34,406 nt of DNA from positions 1 to 34,406 of the forward strand of contig QCHB01000017.1 of the NCBI GenBank assembly GCA_003278095.1, given 5' to 3'. The position numbers and the translations under genes are program-made. Source of the stretch: SAR116 cluster bacterium AG-390-L20. GTDB taxonomy: Bacteria; Pseudomonadota; Alphaproteobacteria; Puniceispirillales; Marisalimonadaceae. Within the stretch, counting starts at the first letter, position 1. Every line of letters begins with the position of its first letter. The notes beneath the pieces were generated by a model that was given only the letters and a program-made list of their open reading frames with translations, had not been told where the DNA came from and made no database searches. Shown piece by piece: positions 15,616 through 24,322 of the stretch.

Positions 15616-15629
15616 ATCGAGATAAAACA

Positions 15630-16676
15630 ATGACTTCAAACGTGAAATTTGATCAAGAAAAACATGATCATAATAACATCATACCCTTAGGTAACGATGA
15701 AATTAAATCTATTTTAAAGACTCAATCTGAAGCAGTTTTTGAAGATAAAAATATTACTAACAATTCTAATTTTGTTAAAAAGTCTCTTATTGACATTGCT
15801 ATGGATTTTGAAACTAAAGAAAGTAAAAAAGAAAAGTTAGAAAATACTGAAAACATAAAAGAAAATATTACTGAACCTGAAAAAAATGAGCATATAGAAG
15901 AAAAATCAAATGAGGATGTTGACCAAAAAGATAGTAATGGTCAAGACACTACCTCTAATGAAATAGATGAACGAGATAGGTTATCAGACCAATCTTTAAG
16001 TGAACCTGAATTGGTTGATCAAAATAATGATGGACTAAATACAACTTCAGATGAAACAAGTACCGAAAATAATCAATCAGATAATATAACAGATTCAAAT
16101 ACAGAAATTGGAAATGTTAATAATCAAATTAAAGATCAAATAGATGAAAGTGAAATAATCTCAGAGTCTGATAATAAGATTGACGAGACACAGCAAGCAC
16201 TTGAATCAGTGAGGAATGCAGTCTCTCAATCAATAAATAATAGCGACACCGCAAACGAAAATATTTCAAATGAGAGTAAAGATATCTCTATTGAGGTTTC
16301 TGAAAATATTTCAAAAGATTTTGACCAGTTCAAGAATATTTTTTCATCCTTATCAAATTTAGGTGAAAAAGCCATATTTGACGCGTTACAAATTAAAATC
16401 ATTGATATCGCGTATGAACTAGCAGGTTACCAAATAGATAAGATGCCAGAAAAATACGAAAAAAAAATTAGAGCTCTTCTTAAGAATATTAATTGTTTTG
16501 AAGATAAAATGAAAATTGAAGTAAACGATCAGGATTATGATGCACTTTCAAAAATAGAGAGTTTTTTTGATACTCAAGATAAATCAATATTTGTATCCAA
16601 CAAAGATCTCTCTAGAGGAGATATTATTTTAAACTGTGATGGAATGCATTATTCAGAAAAAAGTAATAAGACCTAA
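15630..16676 (+). CDS. fliH: FliH-like flagellar export regulator with long acidic N-terminal region
   Basis: A 348-residue protein; FliH is usually nearer 220-250. Residues about 60-230 are a low-complexity stretch rich in Asp, Glu, Asn and Ser. The FliH/SctL-type domain is confined to about 245-345: a helix region IKIIDIAYELAGYQIDKMPEKYEKKIRALL, then KIEVNDQDYDALSKI and DLSRGDIILNCDG, matching the family's final strand where late residues follow an L-x-x-GD motif. It lies between fliG and fliI, the standard fliH place, and should bind and restrain the FliI ATPase and link it to FliN. The acidic arm is lineage-specific and its role unknown. Confidence 0.8.
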   Translation: MTSNVKFDQEKHDHNNIIPLGNDEIKSILKTQSEAVFEDKNITNNSNFVKKSLIDIAMDFETKESKKEKLENTENIKENITEPEKNEHIEEKSNEDVDQKDSNGQDTTSNEIDERDRLSDQSLSEPELVDQNNDGLNTTSDETSTENNQSDNITDSNTEIGNVNNQIKDQIDESEIISESDNKIDETQQALESVRNAVSQSINNSDTANENISNESKDISIEVSENISKDFDQFKNIFSSLSNLGEKAIFDALQIKIIDIAYELAGYQIDKMPEKYEKKIRALLKNINCFEDKMKIEVNDQDYDALSKIESFFDTQDKSIFVSNKDLSRGDIILNCDGMHYSEKSNKT

Positions 16677-16702
16677 TAAGCTAAAAACACCGGATATGTT
16701 TA

Positions 16703-18022
16703 ATGAATTTTGAAGCTAAATTAATCCATAATATTTCTCAGATTAAAAGACAAAAGTCTATTATTAGTTCTGGGAGAGTTAACCGATTTGATGGCAACGT
16801 CATTTATTGTGATCCTTTCCCAGCACCTATTGGAAGTTTATGTCTTGTAAAAGATCAAATTGGAAAACAAATTCTAGCAGAAGTTATTCGCTTTGATCAA
16901 AATCATAACATGTTGGCAATTTTGGAGCCTAGTTCTCATATTGTAGCTGGATGTGAAGTTTTTTTACATGATGATGGGAGATATATAGATGTTGACGAGA
17001 CATTATTAGGTAGAGTAACGGATGCGTTCGGTAAACCACTTGATGAAAAACCATTAGATAAAATTAATAATAAATGGCCATTAATGGGTAAAGTAATGAA
17101 CCCTTTAAAAAGAAGTTTAATTAAAAAGCCGCTGGATGTAGGAGTTAGGGTTATCAATGCCTTGTTAACAGTTGGTCAAGGCCAAAGATTAGGAATTATT
17201 GCTGGTTCAGGTGTTGGAAAGTCAGTTTTGCTAGGAATGATGAGTAAATATACTGAAGCGGATGTTGTCGTTATTGCATTAATTGGAGAAAGAGCTAGAG
17301 AAGTTGGTGCAATGGTCAATGAATTATTTAAAGATGAAGCTTCTAAAAAAATAACAGTGGTAGCTGTTCCTGCTGACAGATCTCCGTTGATGAGAATTAG
17401 AGCTGCAAATAGAGCAACAGCAATAGCTGAATATTTTAGAGATCAAAATAAAAATGTTTTACTTATCATGGATAGTCTCACAAGGATTGCCCATGCTAAA
17501 AGGGAAATTGGCTTATCATTAGGAGAAACAGCTACTTCAAAAGGTTACCCAGCTTCAGTCATCTCAATGATTCCTAATTTGATAGAAAGAACAGGAACGA
17601 GTGACAAAGGTCAAGGAAGTATCACATCATTTTATACAATTTTAGCTGATGGTGATGATAATAATGATCCAGTTGTTGATACCGCAAGAGCTATACTTGA
17701 TGGTCATATTGTCTTAAGTAGATTAAATGCCCAGATGGGTATCTACCCTGCTGTAGATATCTCTCATTCAATAAGCAGGGTAATGGATGATTTGATTTCA
17801 GCAGACCATCTTGAAGCTTCAAAACTATTTAGAAAACACATAAGTAGTTATATTGAGAATAAAGATTTATTATTAATGGGAGGTTATACCCAAGGGCAAG
17901 ATAAAGATCTTGATGACGCTATAAGCATGTGGCCAAAATTAATAGAGTTCATATCTCAAGCTAACACTAAAAAAGCAAGTTATGACAGTGCTAAAACTGA
18001 ATTATTAAAGTTATATCAATAG
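16703..18022 (+). CDS. fliI: Flagellum-specific ATPase FliI
   Basis: A 439-residue F1-beta-like ATPase. Walker A AGSGVGKS is at residues 167-174, VIALIGERAREVGAMV follows strand 4, Walker B is NVLLIMDSLTRIAHAKREIGLSLGE (around 252-276), and the C-terminal lid contains MGIYPAVDISHSISRVM. This is the FliI/SctN signature. It energises loading of export substrates with FliH and FliJ, whose genes flank it. ATG 16703 has a weak GGAT ribosome site. Confidence 0.95.
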   Translation: MNFEAKLIHNISQIKRQKSIISSGRVNRFDGNVIYCDPFPAPIGSLCLVKDQIGKQILAEVIRFDQNHNMLAILEPSSHIVAGCEVFLHDDGRYIDVDETLLGRVTDAFGKPLDEKPLDKINNKWPLMGKVMNPLKRSLIKKPLDVGVRVINALLTVGQGQRLGIIAGSGVGKSVLLGMMSKYTEADVVVIALIGERAREVGAMVNELFKDEASKKITVVAVPADRSPLMRIRAANRATAIAEYFRDQNKNVLLIMDSLTRIAHAKREIGLSLGETATSKGYPASVISMIPNLIERTGTSDKGQGSITSFYTILADGDDNNDPVVDTARAILDGHIVLSRLNAQMGIYPAVDISHSISRVMDDLISADHLEASKLFRKHISSYIENKDLLLMGGYTQGQDKDLDDAISMWPKLIEFISQANTKKASYDSAKTELLKLYQ

Positions 18023-18031
18023 GACATATAA

Positions 18032-18424
18032 TTGGAAAAGAAAATTAAAAGATTTCAGAGACTTGCAACTCTTAGAAAAAGAGATATTTCAAAGGAAATT
18101 ACAAACTCAAATTTGTTGGAAAATGAAATTACTAAAAATAAAAACCTTATTGATCAAATCAATACAATTATGGATAGTAGTAAGGATGATCCCTCAAAAA
18201 AAATAATTAGCTCAGGTTATTTTAAGAATAATGCTCAACTTTTAAATACGCTCCAAAGTCAAAAAAATATAGCTACCAACAGAAATAAATATTTGTTAAA
18301 TGAAAAACAAATCACACAAAAGAAAATTTTAATAAATAATTTAAAAAAAAATAAAGCTGAAGAAAAAACTTTAGAGTATCAAAAATCTTTTGTTAGAGAA
18401 TTAGAAAGAAGAAATAATAAATAG
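18032..18424 (+). CDS. fliJ: FliJ-like flagellar export chaperone
   Basis: A 130-residue protein, mostly charged helix with heptad-like spacing (coiled coil), of the size and composition of FliJ, directly after fliI. It starts at TTG 18032, with AGGA at 18021-18024 seven bases upstream, 9 bases after the fliI stop. FliJ sequences are poorly conserved, so the name depends mainly on position and coiled-coil character. The role would be the central stalk of the FliI ring. Confidence 0.72.
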   Translation: MEKKIKRFQRLATLRKRDISKEITNSNLLENEITKNKNLIDQINTIMDSSKDDPSKKIISSGYFKNNAQLLNTLQSQKNIATNRNKYLLNEKQITQKKILINNLKKNKAEEKTLEYQKSFVRELERRNNK

Positions 18425-18499
18425 AGTTTGATCCTCAAAAAAATATATTTTTATTTATGGCACTGTATTTGCAGAAATCTTAAAAATATGGAATTTAAG

Positions 18500-19885
18500 A
18501 TGAATATTAATAGCGATGTAAATAAAAATATTGATTTATTATCCGGTCTCAAAAGTGATGAGCAAAACACATCTATATTAAATACTTTATTCTCCATAAA
18601 TTTTGAAAATGATACACCATCAGAATTAATTAATGAAGAAGAATTTGTTTTTAAAGAAGATGAAGTTGCTATTATAAATTACCTATCAAACTTAATACCT
18701 AATTTTCAAAACGAAAATAAAAACTTATTAGATTTAAAAAAAATTAAAAAGCAAATTCAGATAGATGTAAATATTAGTCCTAAATTAAAAGAAAATATAT
18801 TAAATTTTTTAAGTGAAGAAAAGTTTGGCTTGAAAGACTTTAATGTAAATATTTTAAATAAAAATAATGTTAATAATAAAAAACCTTTTGATTATATGGA
18901 AAGTTTAAAACCAAATATTAATCAAAAACACCAGTCAAATAATTTTGTAAAAAATGAAAGCAAATCAACTAATGTTGTAAAGAATGAAAGCAAAATTAAC
19001 ATTAGGGGAAATAATCCTCTAAATAAGGATAATATAAATATATCAAAAACTTTTGAAAATATTTATTCTGAAAATAAAAATATTAATAAAGTTGAAAATG
19101 ATAAAAAAGAAGTTTCAAACTTTGTTAAAAAAATTAAGAAAAATAATCACCCAAATAAAATTTATCAACTACCTCAATCCAATTCATTAAAATATAAACA
19201 ATTAAGTGAGATAACTTCACATATTGATCAAAAAATAGTTGATAATAAGAATTTTCCCTCAACAAATAACCAAATAATTGAAGTCTCTAAAAATAATAAG
19301 TTTAATGGAAACAAGTTAAATAATAATCAAATTTTAAACGTTCAACACTCAATACAATCTAATAATACTGGTAGTAACTTTTCTCAACAAAATGACTCTT
19401 CATTTTCAAACAGTAGTTACAATTCTGTTCTAGAAAACTTTATTGATAATTTAGATTTAACACAAAAGGGTTGGACATCTAAACTTACTTCTAGAATAGA
19501 AAAAGCTATTCAAAATGGCGGAGAGGAAATCGAATTTAATCTTAAACCTAAAAACCTTGGTTTGTTAAAGGTATCAGTTAAATTTAAAAATGGAGTTGGT
19601 AATGTTAAAATTATTACTGAAAATAGTTTTGTTACCAGTGCTTTAAATCAGAATGAAAATTACCTTCAAAAACTTTTTAACGAGCAGGGTATGAATTTAG
19701 ACTTTTCAGCACAAAATGAAGGTAAAAAATTTGATTCTAGAAATAATTCGAACCAAAATTCACAAAATGAAGATAAAAAAGAATCCACACAATCTGACCT
19801 TAATATAAAAAGAAATAGTGAAGACGAAAGCGATATCATAGCTAAAAACAATTCATCTAGACATATGATAAACGTGATTGCATAA
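18500..19885 (+). CDS. fliK: Flagellar hook-length control protein FliK
   Basis: About 461 residues. The N-terminal three-quarters is Asn/Lys/Ser-rich and low in complexity, as expected for the disordered molecular-ruler part. The C-terminal domain (GGEEIEFNLKPKNLGLLKVSVKF, then VKIITENSFVTSALNQNENYLQKLFNEQGMNL read in two parts) is the Flg_hook/FliK switch domain with its L-x-P-x-x-LG-x-L-x-V core. The frame extends upstream to TTG 18428 and ATG 18488. ATG 18500 is preferred because GGA lies 7 bases before it and the upstream residues are an unlikely hydrophobic stretch; ATG 18488 remains possible. It sets hook length and switches export specificity through FlhB. Confidence 0.85.
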   Translation: MNINSDVNKNIDLLSGLKSDEQNTSILNTLFSINFENDTPSELINEEEFVFKEDEVAIINYLSNLIPNFQNENKNLLDLKKIKKQIQIDVNISPKLKENILNFLSEEKFGLKDFNVNILNKNNVNNKKPFDYMESLKPNINQKHQSNNFVKNESKSTNVVKNESKINIRGNNPLNKDNINISKTFENIYSENKNINKVENDKKEVSNFVKKIKKNNHPNKIYQLPQSNSLKYKQLSEITSHIDQKIVDNKNFPSTNNQIIEVSKNNKFNGNKLNNNQILNVQHSIQSNNTGSNFSQQNDSSFSNSSYNSVLENFIDNLDLTQKGWTSKLTSRIEKAIQNGGEEIEFNLKPKNLGLLKVSVKFKNGVGNVKIITENSFVTSALNQNENYLQKLFNEQGMNLDFSAQNEGKKFDSRNNSNQNSQNEDKKESTQSDLNIKRNSEDESDIIAKNNSSRHMINVIA

Positions 19886-19912
19886 TATCAACAATATAGT
19901 AGTGAGAGAAAA

Positions 19913-20509
19913 ATGGCAGAAGAAGTTGAAGAAGAACCAAAAAAGAGTAATTTATTAAAAATAATTATTTTTGTAGTTGCAGGTCTATTACTGATAGTGG
20001 TTGGGCTAGGTATTGGTTACATGATTTTTGGTGGTGAGCCAGAGCCGGATCCTTCTGCAGAAGTAAATCAAATCATTGAAGGTAAAGAAACTGAAAAAAA
20101 AGAAAAAAGTGAAAATAACGAAGAAGGTGAAGAAGTTGGGGAAGATGGAATTATAAAGAAGAATGTCAAAGCAATCCCAGAAGTTGATAGCTATGAAACA
20201 ACATATTTTGAATTTCCTGGAGATTTTACAACAAATTTAAAGGGTAGTAGAAAGTTTTTACAAGTTAGTGTAGGAGTTTCTACTCAATATGATGAAAAAG
20301 TCATGGAAGTTGTAGACTCTCACCAGTTAGCGCTTCGTTCAGAGATATTGTCGACTATAAGTGATTTTACAGAAGAAGATATTTCTGGAAGTGACGGAAA
20401 GAAAAAACTCTCAGAAAGGCTAATGGTTGTTCTCAATAAGAAGTTAGAAACACTTAATGAGTTTCCTGGTATAGAAGATGTGTATTTTACTGCTTTCATA
20501 TTACAATAG
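19913..20509 (+). CDS. fliL: Flagellar basal body-associated protein FliL
   Basis: A 198-residue protein: a short acidic cytoplasmic N-terminus, one membrane segment at about 14-40 (LLKIIIFVVAGLLLIVVGLGIGYMIF in two runs), and a Glu/Lys-rich linker at about 55-80. The periplasmic FliL domain follows, with YFEFPGDFTTNLKGSRKFLQVSVGVSTQYDEKV (in parts) and the closing LETLNEFPGIEDVYFTAFILQ. FliL rings surround the stators and modulate torque. It begins the fliL-M-N subgroup, 27 bases after fliK. Confidence 0.92.
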   Translation: MAEEVEEEPKKSNLLKIIIFVVAGLLLIVVGLGIGYMIFGGEPEPDPSAEVNQIIEGKETEKKEKSENNEEGEEVGEDGIIKKNVKAIPEVDSYETTYFEFPGDFTTNLKGSRKFLQVSVGVSTQYDEKVMEVVDSHQLALRSEILSTISDFTEEDISGSDGKKKLSERLMVVLNKKLETLNEFPGIEDVYFTAFILQ

Positions 20510-20526
20510 AATAGGGTTGTAGAATT

Positions 20527-21495
20527 ATGTCAAATACATCTCGAAAATTATCATCTGATGAAGTTTCTGCATTGATGGAAGGTCTCCAATCTGGTGAAAT
20601 AACAGCAAATTCAGGTGTCAATAACGAGGTTGAGGTAACAGAATTTACGTTTGGATCAGACAATCTAGAACTTCTTGGAGATTATTACGCCTTAAGACTA
20701 ATAAATGAAAGATTTGCAAGATTAGTAAGAAGTATTTTTTTGCCAATGATCAGAATGCAACCTAAGATTAATCCATTTCCTCCTGAAGTTAAAACTTATG
20801 ATGAATATAGTGCTGGCCTCAACAGTTTTATGAGTTTAACCACTAGTAGGATAGATGAGTTAAGAGGTTCAATGTTGCTTGTACTTGAACCTTCTTTTAT
20901 TAGTGTTTTAACAAATTGTTATTATGGCGGAAAATTAGCAAATTTTCCAACTACAAAAGCTGAGTTTACAGCTACTGAAGACAGAATAATTGAAATAGTT
21001 TCAGACGGAATGGGGCAATGTTTACAAGCAGCTTGGAAAGATCTTATGCCCATTACAATCAGGCACCAAGCCAGGGAAATAAATCCGCAGTTTGCTACTC
21101 TAGTTGAATCAACAGATTCAGTTATTATTTGTTCTTTTGTTGTACAATTACCTAATATTGACTCTGCTTCATTTGATATAATATATCCTTTGCAAACATT
21201 GAAGCCAATTGCATCACTATTACGTTCAAGAGTTCAGTCTGATGTTATTGATGATGACACTAGTTGGAGAGAACGATTAGAAAAATCAGTGTTAAATGTA
21301 CCTCTTCCTGTATCAGCTATCTTAAGTGAACCTTCAGTATCTTTGTCAAATTTAGTCAAATATAAAGAAGGAGATATTATTAACCTTCCTCCAGTTGATG
21401 GGGTTGATTTTTTTGTAAATGAAAAGTTATTATTTAAGGCTGAAATTGGAGAAACAAACGGTCAAGTTGCAGTTAGTTTGAAAAACAGATTATAA
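20527..21495 (+). CDS. fliM: Flagellar motor switch protein FliM
   Basis: A 322-residue protein. The N-terminal peptide LSSDEVSALMEGL resembles the conserved CheY-P-binding segment (LSQDEIDALL type). The CheC-like middle domain contains INERFARLVRSIFLPMIRMQPKI and the family's second repeat DRIIEIVSDGMGQCLQAAWKDLMPI. The C-terminal SpoA domain begins near LEKSVLNVPLPVSAIL and ends GQVAVSLKNRL. It sits in the C-ring between FliG and FliN. The linked fliN gene follows after 19 bases. Confidence 0.94.
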   Translation: MSNTSRKLSSDEVSALMEGLQSGEITANSGVNNEVEVTEFTFGSDNLELLGDYYALRLINERFARLVRSIFLPMIRMQPKINPFPPEVKTYDEYSAGLNSFMSLTTSRIDELRGSMLLVLEPSFISVLTNCYYGGKLANFPTTKAEFTATEDRIIEIVSDGMGQCLQAAWKDLMPITIRHQAREINPQFATLVESTDSVIICSFVVQLPNIDSASFDIIYPLQTLKPIASLLRSRVQSDVIDDDTSWRERLEKSVLNVPLPVSAILSEPSVSLSNLVKYKEGDIINLPPVDGVDFFVNEKLLFKAEIGETNGQVAVSLKNRL

Positions 21496-21514
21496 TTTAG
21501 TAGGAGTTATTTTA

Positions 21515-21829
21515 ATGGCAGAAAATGAAACAGCACAAACAAACGAAGAAACTAATTCAGAGAGTGCTGGAATAGACAATCTGAAAGTTTTAGAAAATAT
21601 TGAGGTCAAACTCACAGTAGAAGTTGGTTCTACAGAATTGAAAATCAGAGATCTCTTAAGACTAAATGAAGGTTCTGTGGTTGAATTAGAGAGATTAGCA
21701 GGTGACCCTTTAGACATTTTAGCTAACGGTGTTAAAATTGCTAAAGGGGAAGTTGTTATGGTTGGAGAAAGGTTTGGTATAAGATTTACCGAAGTAACTA
21801 ATCCTGAAAATCGAGTACAAAAACTTTAA
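21515..21829 (+). CDS. fliN: Flagellar motor switch protein FliN
   Basis: A 104-residue protein with the complete SpoA domain: LENIEVKLTVEVGSTELKIRDLLRLNEGSVVELE (in parts), then LDILANGVKIAKGEVVMVGERFGIRFTEV. These are the canonical FliN strands, including the PLDILANG and GE-V-V motifs. A short acidic N-terminus precedes it. It forms the base of the C-ring and docks FliH. It is the last gene of the first flagellar transcription unit; the following 116 bases carry a new sigma-54 promoter. Confidence 0.95.
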   Translation: MAENETAQTNEETNSESAGIDNLKVLENIEVKLTVEVGSTELKIRDLLRLNEGSVVELERLAGDPLDILANGVKIAKGEVVMVGERFGIRFTEVTNPENRVQKL

Positions 21830-21899
21830 TCTTCAAAATTTTGACAACTTATTATAACAAAATATTCATATAAATCAGTAGTTTATTTTTTTACGGAAT

Positions 21900-21915
21900 T
21901 GGCACCTTTTTTGCT
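21900..21915 (+). promoter_or_regulatory. Sigma-54 promoter of the fliO-P-Q-R-flhB operon
   Basis: TGGCAC-CTTTT-TTGCT is an exact match to the sigma-54 consensus TGGCAC-N5-TTGCW in bases and spacing. Transcription would begin near 21926, some 20 bases before the fliO ATG at 21946. No enhancer-like palindrome similar to that at 11120-11141 was found in the 150 bases upstream, which are partly fliN coding sequence. Confidence 0.82.
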
Positions 21916-21945
21916 TCTTTTATCCAAATATAAAGGAAAGCTAAA

Positions 21946-22377
21946 ATGTCGCAAACAGCTCCAGACTTTACAACTGCAATAGTTACTATTTTATTTTTAT
22001 TAACTCTAGGTATTATAGCGTTTGTTATAAAGAAAAAAAGTGGTCCCTTAAAAAAAATAATTAAAAATCAAAATAATCTTGAAGTGTTAAATCAATTATC
22101 ACTCAGGAATGGTTATTTGGCATATGTTCTTAAGGTTGGAGAAGAAAACTTTTTCTTTGTTGGGCATAAGTCTGGAAGAGGTTCTTTAACTCAAATAAAT
22201 ACTAATACATTAAACGAAGAAAATACCAAAAACAAAAAAATTCATAAATCATCATCAAAAAATATTGTTCATAATAAAACTTCACTTCCGGAAAAAATCA
22301 ATGAGTCAAAACCTCTACAACATGTAAACATATCTGATTTATTAACTGCTCATAAAAAAGGTGGTAGAGATGCGTAA
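21946..22377 (+). CDS. fliO: Flagellar biosynthetic protein FliO
   Basis: A 143-residue protein with one N-terminal membrane segment (TTAIVTILFLLTLGIIAFVI, about 9-28). A cytoplasmic FliO domain follows, in which LEVLNQLSLRNGYLAYVLKVGEENFFFVGHKSG (in parts) matches the family core of basic and L-x-V-x-x-G features. The tail is Lys/Asn-rich. It lies directly before fliP, as usual, and assists assembly of the FliP ring. Its stop overlaps the fliP start region by 8 bases. Confidence 0.85.
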   Translation: MSQTAPDFTTAIVTILFLLTLGIIAFVIKKKSGPLKKIIKNQNNLEVLNQLSLRNGYLAYVLKVGEENFFFVGHKSGRGSLTQINTNTLNEENTKNKKIHKSSSKNIVHNKTSLPEKINESKPLQHVNISDLLTAHKKGGRDA

Positions 22378-23212
22378 AGCAATTTGTCCTCAACCAATTA
22401 AAAGAATTTATTTTTATAATAGGCGAGAAGAAATTATTAATAAATTTAAAAATTTTTGTAAAATCGTATCTTTTTTAGTTACTATTTTTTTAATTAGCGG
22501 TCTACCAGTTCAAGCTTTTGGGGAGACAATATCTTCTGGTTTCCCTGCATTGAATGTATCAACTAATGGAGATACTACGGAATATTCGCTCCCCTTACAA
22601 ATTTTGCTATTGATGACAGCTTTAACTGTTCTTCCTTCTTTAGTATTAGGAATGACTAGCTTTACAAGAATTATAATTGTAATGTCAATACTTCGTCAAG
22701 CTTTGGGAACTCAACAGACACCACCAAATCAAGTGTTAATAGCAATTTCCCTATTTTTAACATTTTTTATAATGGCACCAACTTTTAATAAAGTTTATGA
22801 TAATGCAGCAGTACCTTATATGGATAAAACTCTACCAGCAGAAAAAGCCCTCGAAACAGCTAGTTCTGAAATGAAACGTTTCATGGTCAAAAATACCAGA
22901 AAGACGGATTTAATTATGTTTTCAGAATTAGCTGGTCTAGAAAAATTTGACGAAGTATCAGATATCCCATTTCGAATTGCGTTACCAGCATTTATGACGA
23001 GTGAGCTTAAAACTGCATTTCAAATAGGTTTTTTATTATTTTTGCCATTCCTTGTAATTGATATGGTCATTTCTTCTATTTTGATGTCACTTGGAATGAT
23101 GATGCTTTCTCCAATGTTAGTTGCTCTTCCTTTTAAATTATTACTATTTGTTTTAGTTGATGGTTGGAGTATGACGGTTGGTTCTTTAGTAAGTACATTT
23201 GCAGCGGGATAA
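22370..23212 (+). CDS. fliP: Flagellar export gate protein FliP
   Basis: 280 residues from ATG 22370, which has AGG eight bases upstream and overlaps the fliO stop; a GTG at 22361 in the same frame is less likely. A long N-terminus leads to a signal-type hydrophobic segment (about 34-51, ending VQAFG). The conserved body follows: PLQILLLMTALTVLPSLVLGMTSFTRIIIVMSILRQALGTQQTPPNQVL (in parts), PAFMTSELKTAFQIGFLLFLPFLVIDMVISSILMSLGMMMLSP (in parts), and the family's closing LLLFVLVDGW. It forms the core of the inner-membrane export gate with FliQ and FliR. The N-terminus is about 20-30 residues longer than usual. Confidence 0.95.
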   Translation: MRKAICPQPIKRIYFYNRREEIINKFKNFCKIVSFLVTIFLISGLPVQAFGETISSGFPALNVSTNGDTTEYSLPLQILLLMTALTVLPSLVLGMTSFTRIIIVMSILRQALGTQQTPPNQVLIAISLFLTFFIMAPTFNKVYDNAAVPYMDKTLPAEKALETASSEMKRFMVKNTRKTDLIMFSELAGLEKFDEVSDIPFRIALPAFMTSELKTAFQIGFLLFLPFLVIDMVISSILMSLGMMMLSPMLVALPFKLLLFVLVDGWSMTVGSLVSTFAAG

Positions 23213-23215
23213 AAA

Positions 23216-23488
23216 ATGAATTTTGATGAAAATATTAGTATGTTAAGTATGGCCTTTTACCAAGTTTTACTGGTGTCAGGTCCCATATTAGCTCTAGCTC
23301 TAGGTATTGGTCTTTTTATAGGAATTATTCAGGCTGCAACTTCTATCAATGAAATGACGTTAAGTTTTGTTCCAAAAGTTGTAGTTGTAATGTTAGGCAT
23401 AGGCTTGTTAGGTAATTTTTTTATGATGGGGTTAGTTGATTACTTTAACTTTATTTTTGACCAAGTTGCTGGTGTAGGACAAAATTAA
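23216..23488 (+). CDS. fliQ: Flagellar export gate protein FliQ
   Basis: A 90-residue protein with two membrane helices (LLVSGPILALALGIGLFIGIIQAA and VVVVMLGIGLLGNFFMMGL) joined by the conserved loop SINEMTLSFVPK. This is the full-length FliQ pattern. It starts 3 bases after the fliP stop. Confidence 0.95.
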   Translation: MNFDENISMLSMAFYQVLLVSGPILALALGIGLFIGIIQAATSINEMTLSFVPKVVVVMLGIGLLGNFFMMGLVDYFNFIFDQVAGVGQN

Positions 23489-23506
23489 ATTTGAAAGAAA
23501 TTTATT

Positions 23507-24322
23507 ATGTATGGATCTGAATTAAGTCTACCTGGAGTGAATTTATTTAACTTATACCAGTATCTAATAATCTTTTTCGTAGCATCATTACGTATTTCGT
23601 CATTCTTAATAAGTGCACCATTTTTCTCCTTAGGTGGAATTCCACTGCAAGTAAGAATTGTAGCTAGCATTAGCCTTACAGCTTTTTTATTTCCAGTTAT
23701 TAAGGTACCTGATATTCAAAATATGCTAGGTTTTAACCTCTTCATACTAGTTTTATCAGAAATAGGAATAGGTTTATCTGTAGGGTTAATTTTAAATATT
23801 ATATTTTCAGCTGCAGCTGTTGCTGGTGAAAAGATTGCTTCTACTGCAGGACTTTCAATGTCTAGTATGATTGACCCACAATCAGGCGGACAAACGTTAG
23901 TTTTAAGTACCGTATTAACGTTGTTTTTAATTTCGTGCTTTTTATCCTTAGATGGACACTTGTTTATAATCAAAATGTTACTAGAAAGTTATACATATTT
24001 ACCAATTGGTATATTTCTAAATTTTTCCCAAGTAAGTGAAATTGCCGTTAATACTTTTGGAAATATGCTTTATTTGGCAGCACTTATTAGCTTACCAGTT
24101 GTAGGTGGATTATTATTAATACAATGTTCTATTGGCATTATTACAAGATCTGCTCCTTCTCTTAACCTCTTTTCCTTTGGTTTTCCAATAGCTCTAATAA
24201 GTGTTTTTATATTTTTGTATGCAGGCGTAGGTCCTATTTCAGATGCATTTTCGGATTTAACAGGAACAGCCATAAACTTGATTTACGAAGTACTTCAATC
24301 ATCCGAGAATGGAAGTTTATAA
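23507..24322 (+). CDS. fliR: Flagellar export gate protein FliR
   Basis: A 271-residue polytopic membrane protein. Family features include FFVASLRISSFLISAPFFSLGGIPLQVRI near the N-terminus, GEKIASTAGLSMSSMIDPQSGGQ in the middle loop, and GIITRSAPSLNLFSFGFPI toward the end. It is one subunit of the FliP5-FliQ4-FliR1 gate. Its stop (TAA) is directly followed by the flhB ATG with no gap. Confidence 0.95.
   Translation: MYGSELSLPGVNLFNLYQYLIIFFVASLRISSFLISAPFFSLGGIPLQVRIVASISLTAFLFPVIKVPDIQNMLGFNLFILVLSEIGIGLSVGLILNIIFSAAAVAGEKIASTAGLSMSSMIDPQSGGQTLVLSTVLTLFLISCFLSLDGHLFIIKMLLESYTYLPIGIFLNFSQVSEIAVNTFGNMLYLAALISLPVVGGLLLIQCSIGIITRSAPSLNLFSFGFPIALISVFIFLYAGVGPISDAFSDLTGTAINLIYEVLQSSENGSL

Noticed and set aside
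18428-18499. FliK beginning at TTG 18428
   Set aside because: The extra 24 residues are hydrophobic and aromatic, unlike FliK starts, and no spaced ribosome site precedes the TTG; ATG 18500 or 18488 fits better.
21830-21895. Terminator between fliN and fliO
   Set aside because: Only short A/T palindromes such as CAAAATTTTG are present, without a stable stem followed by a T-run.
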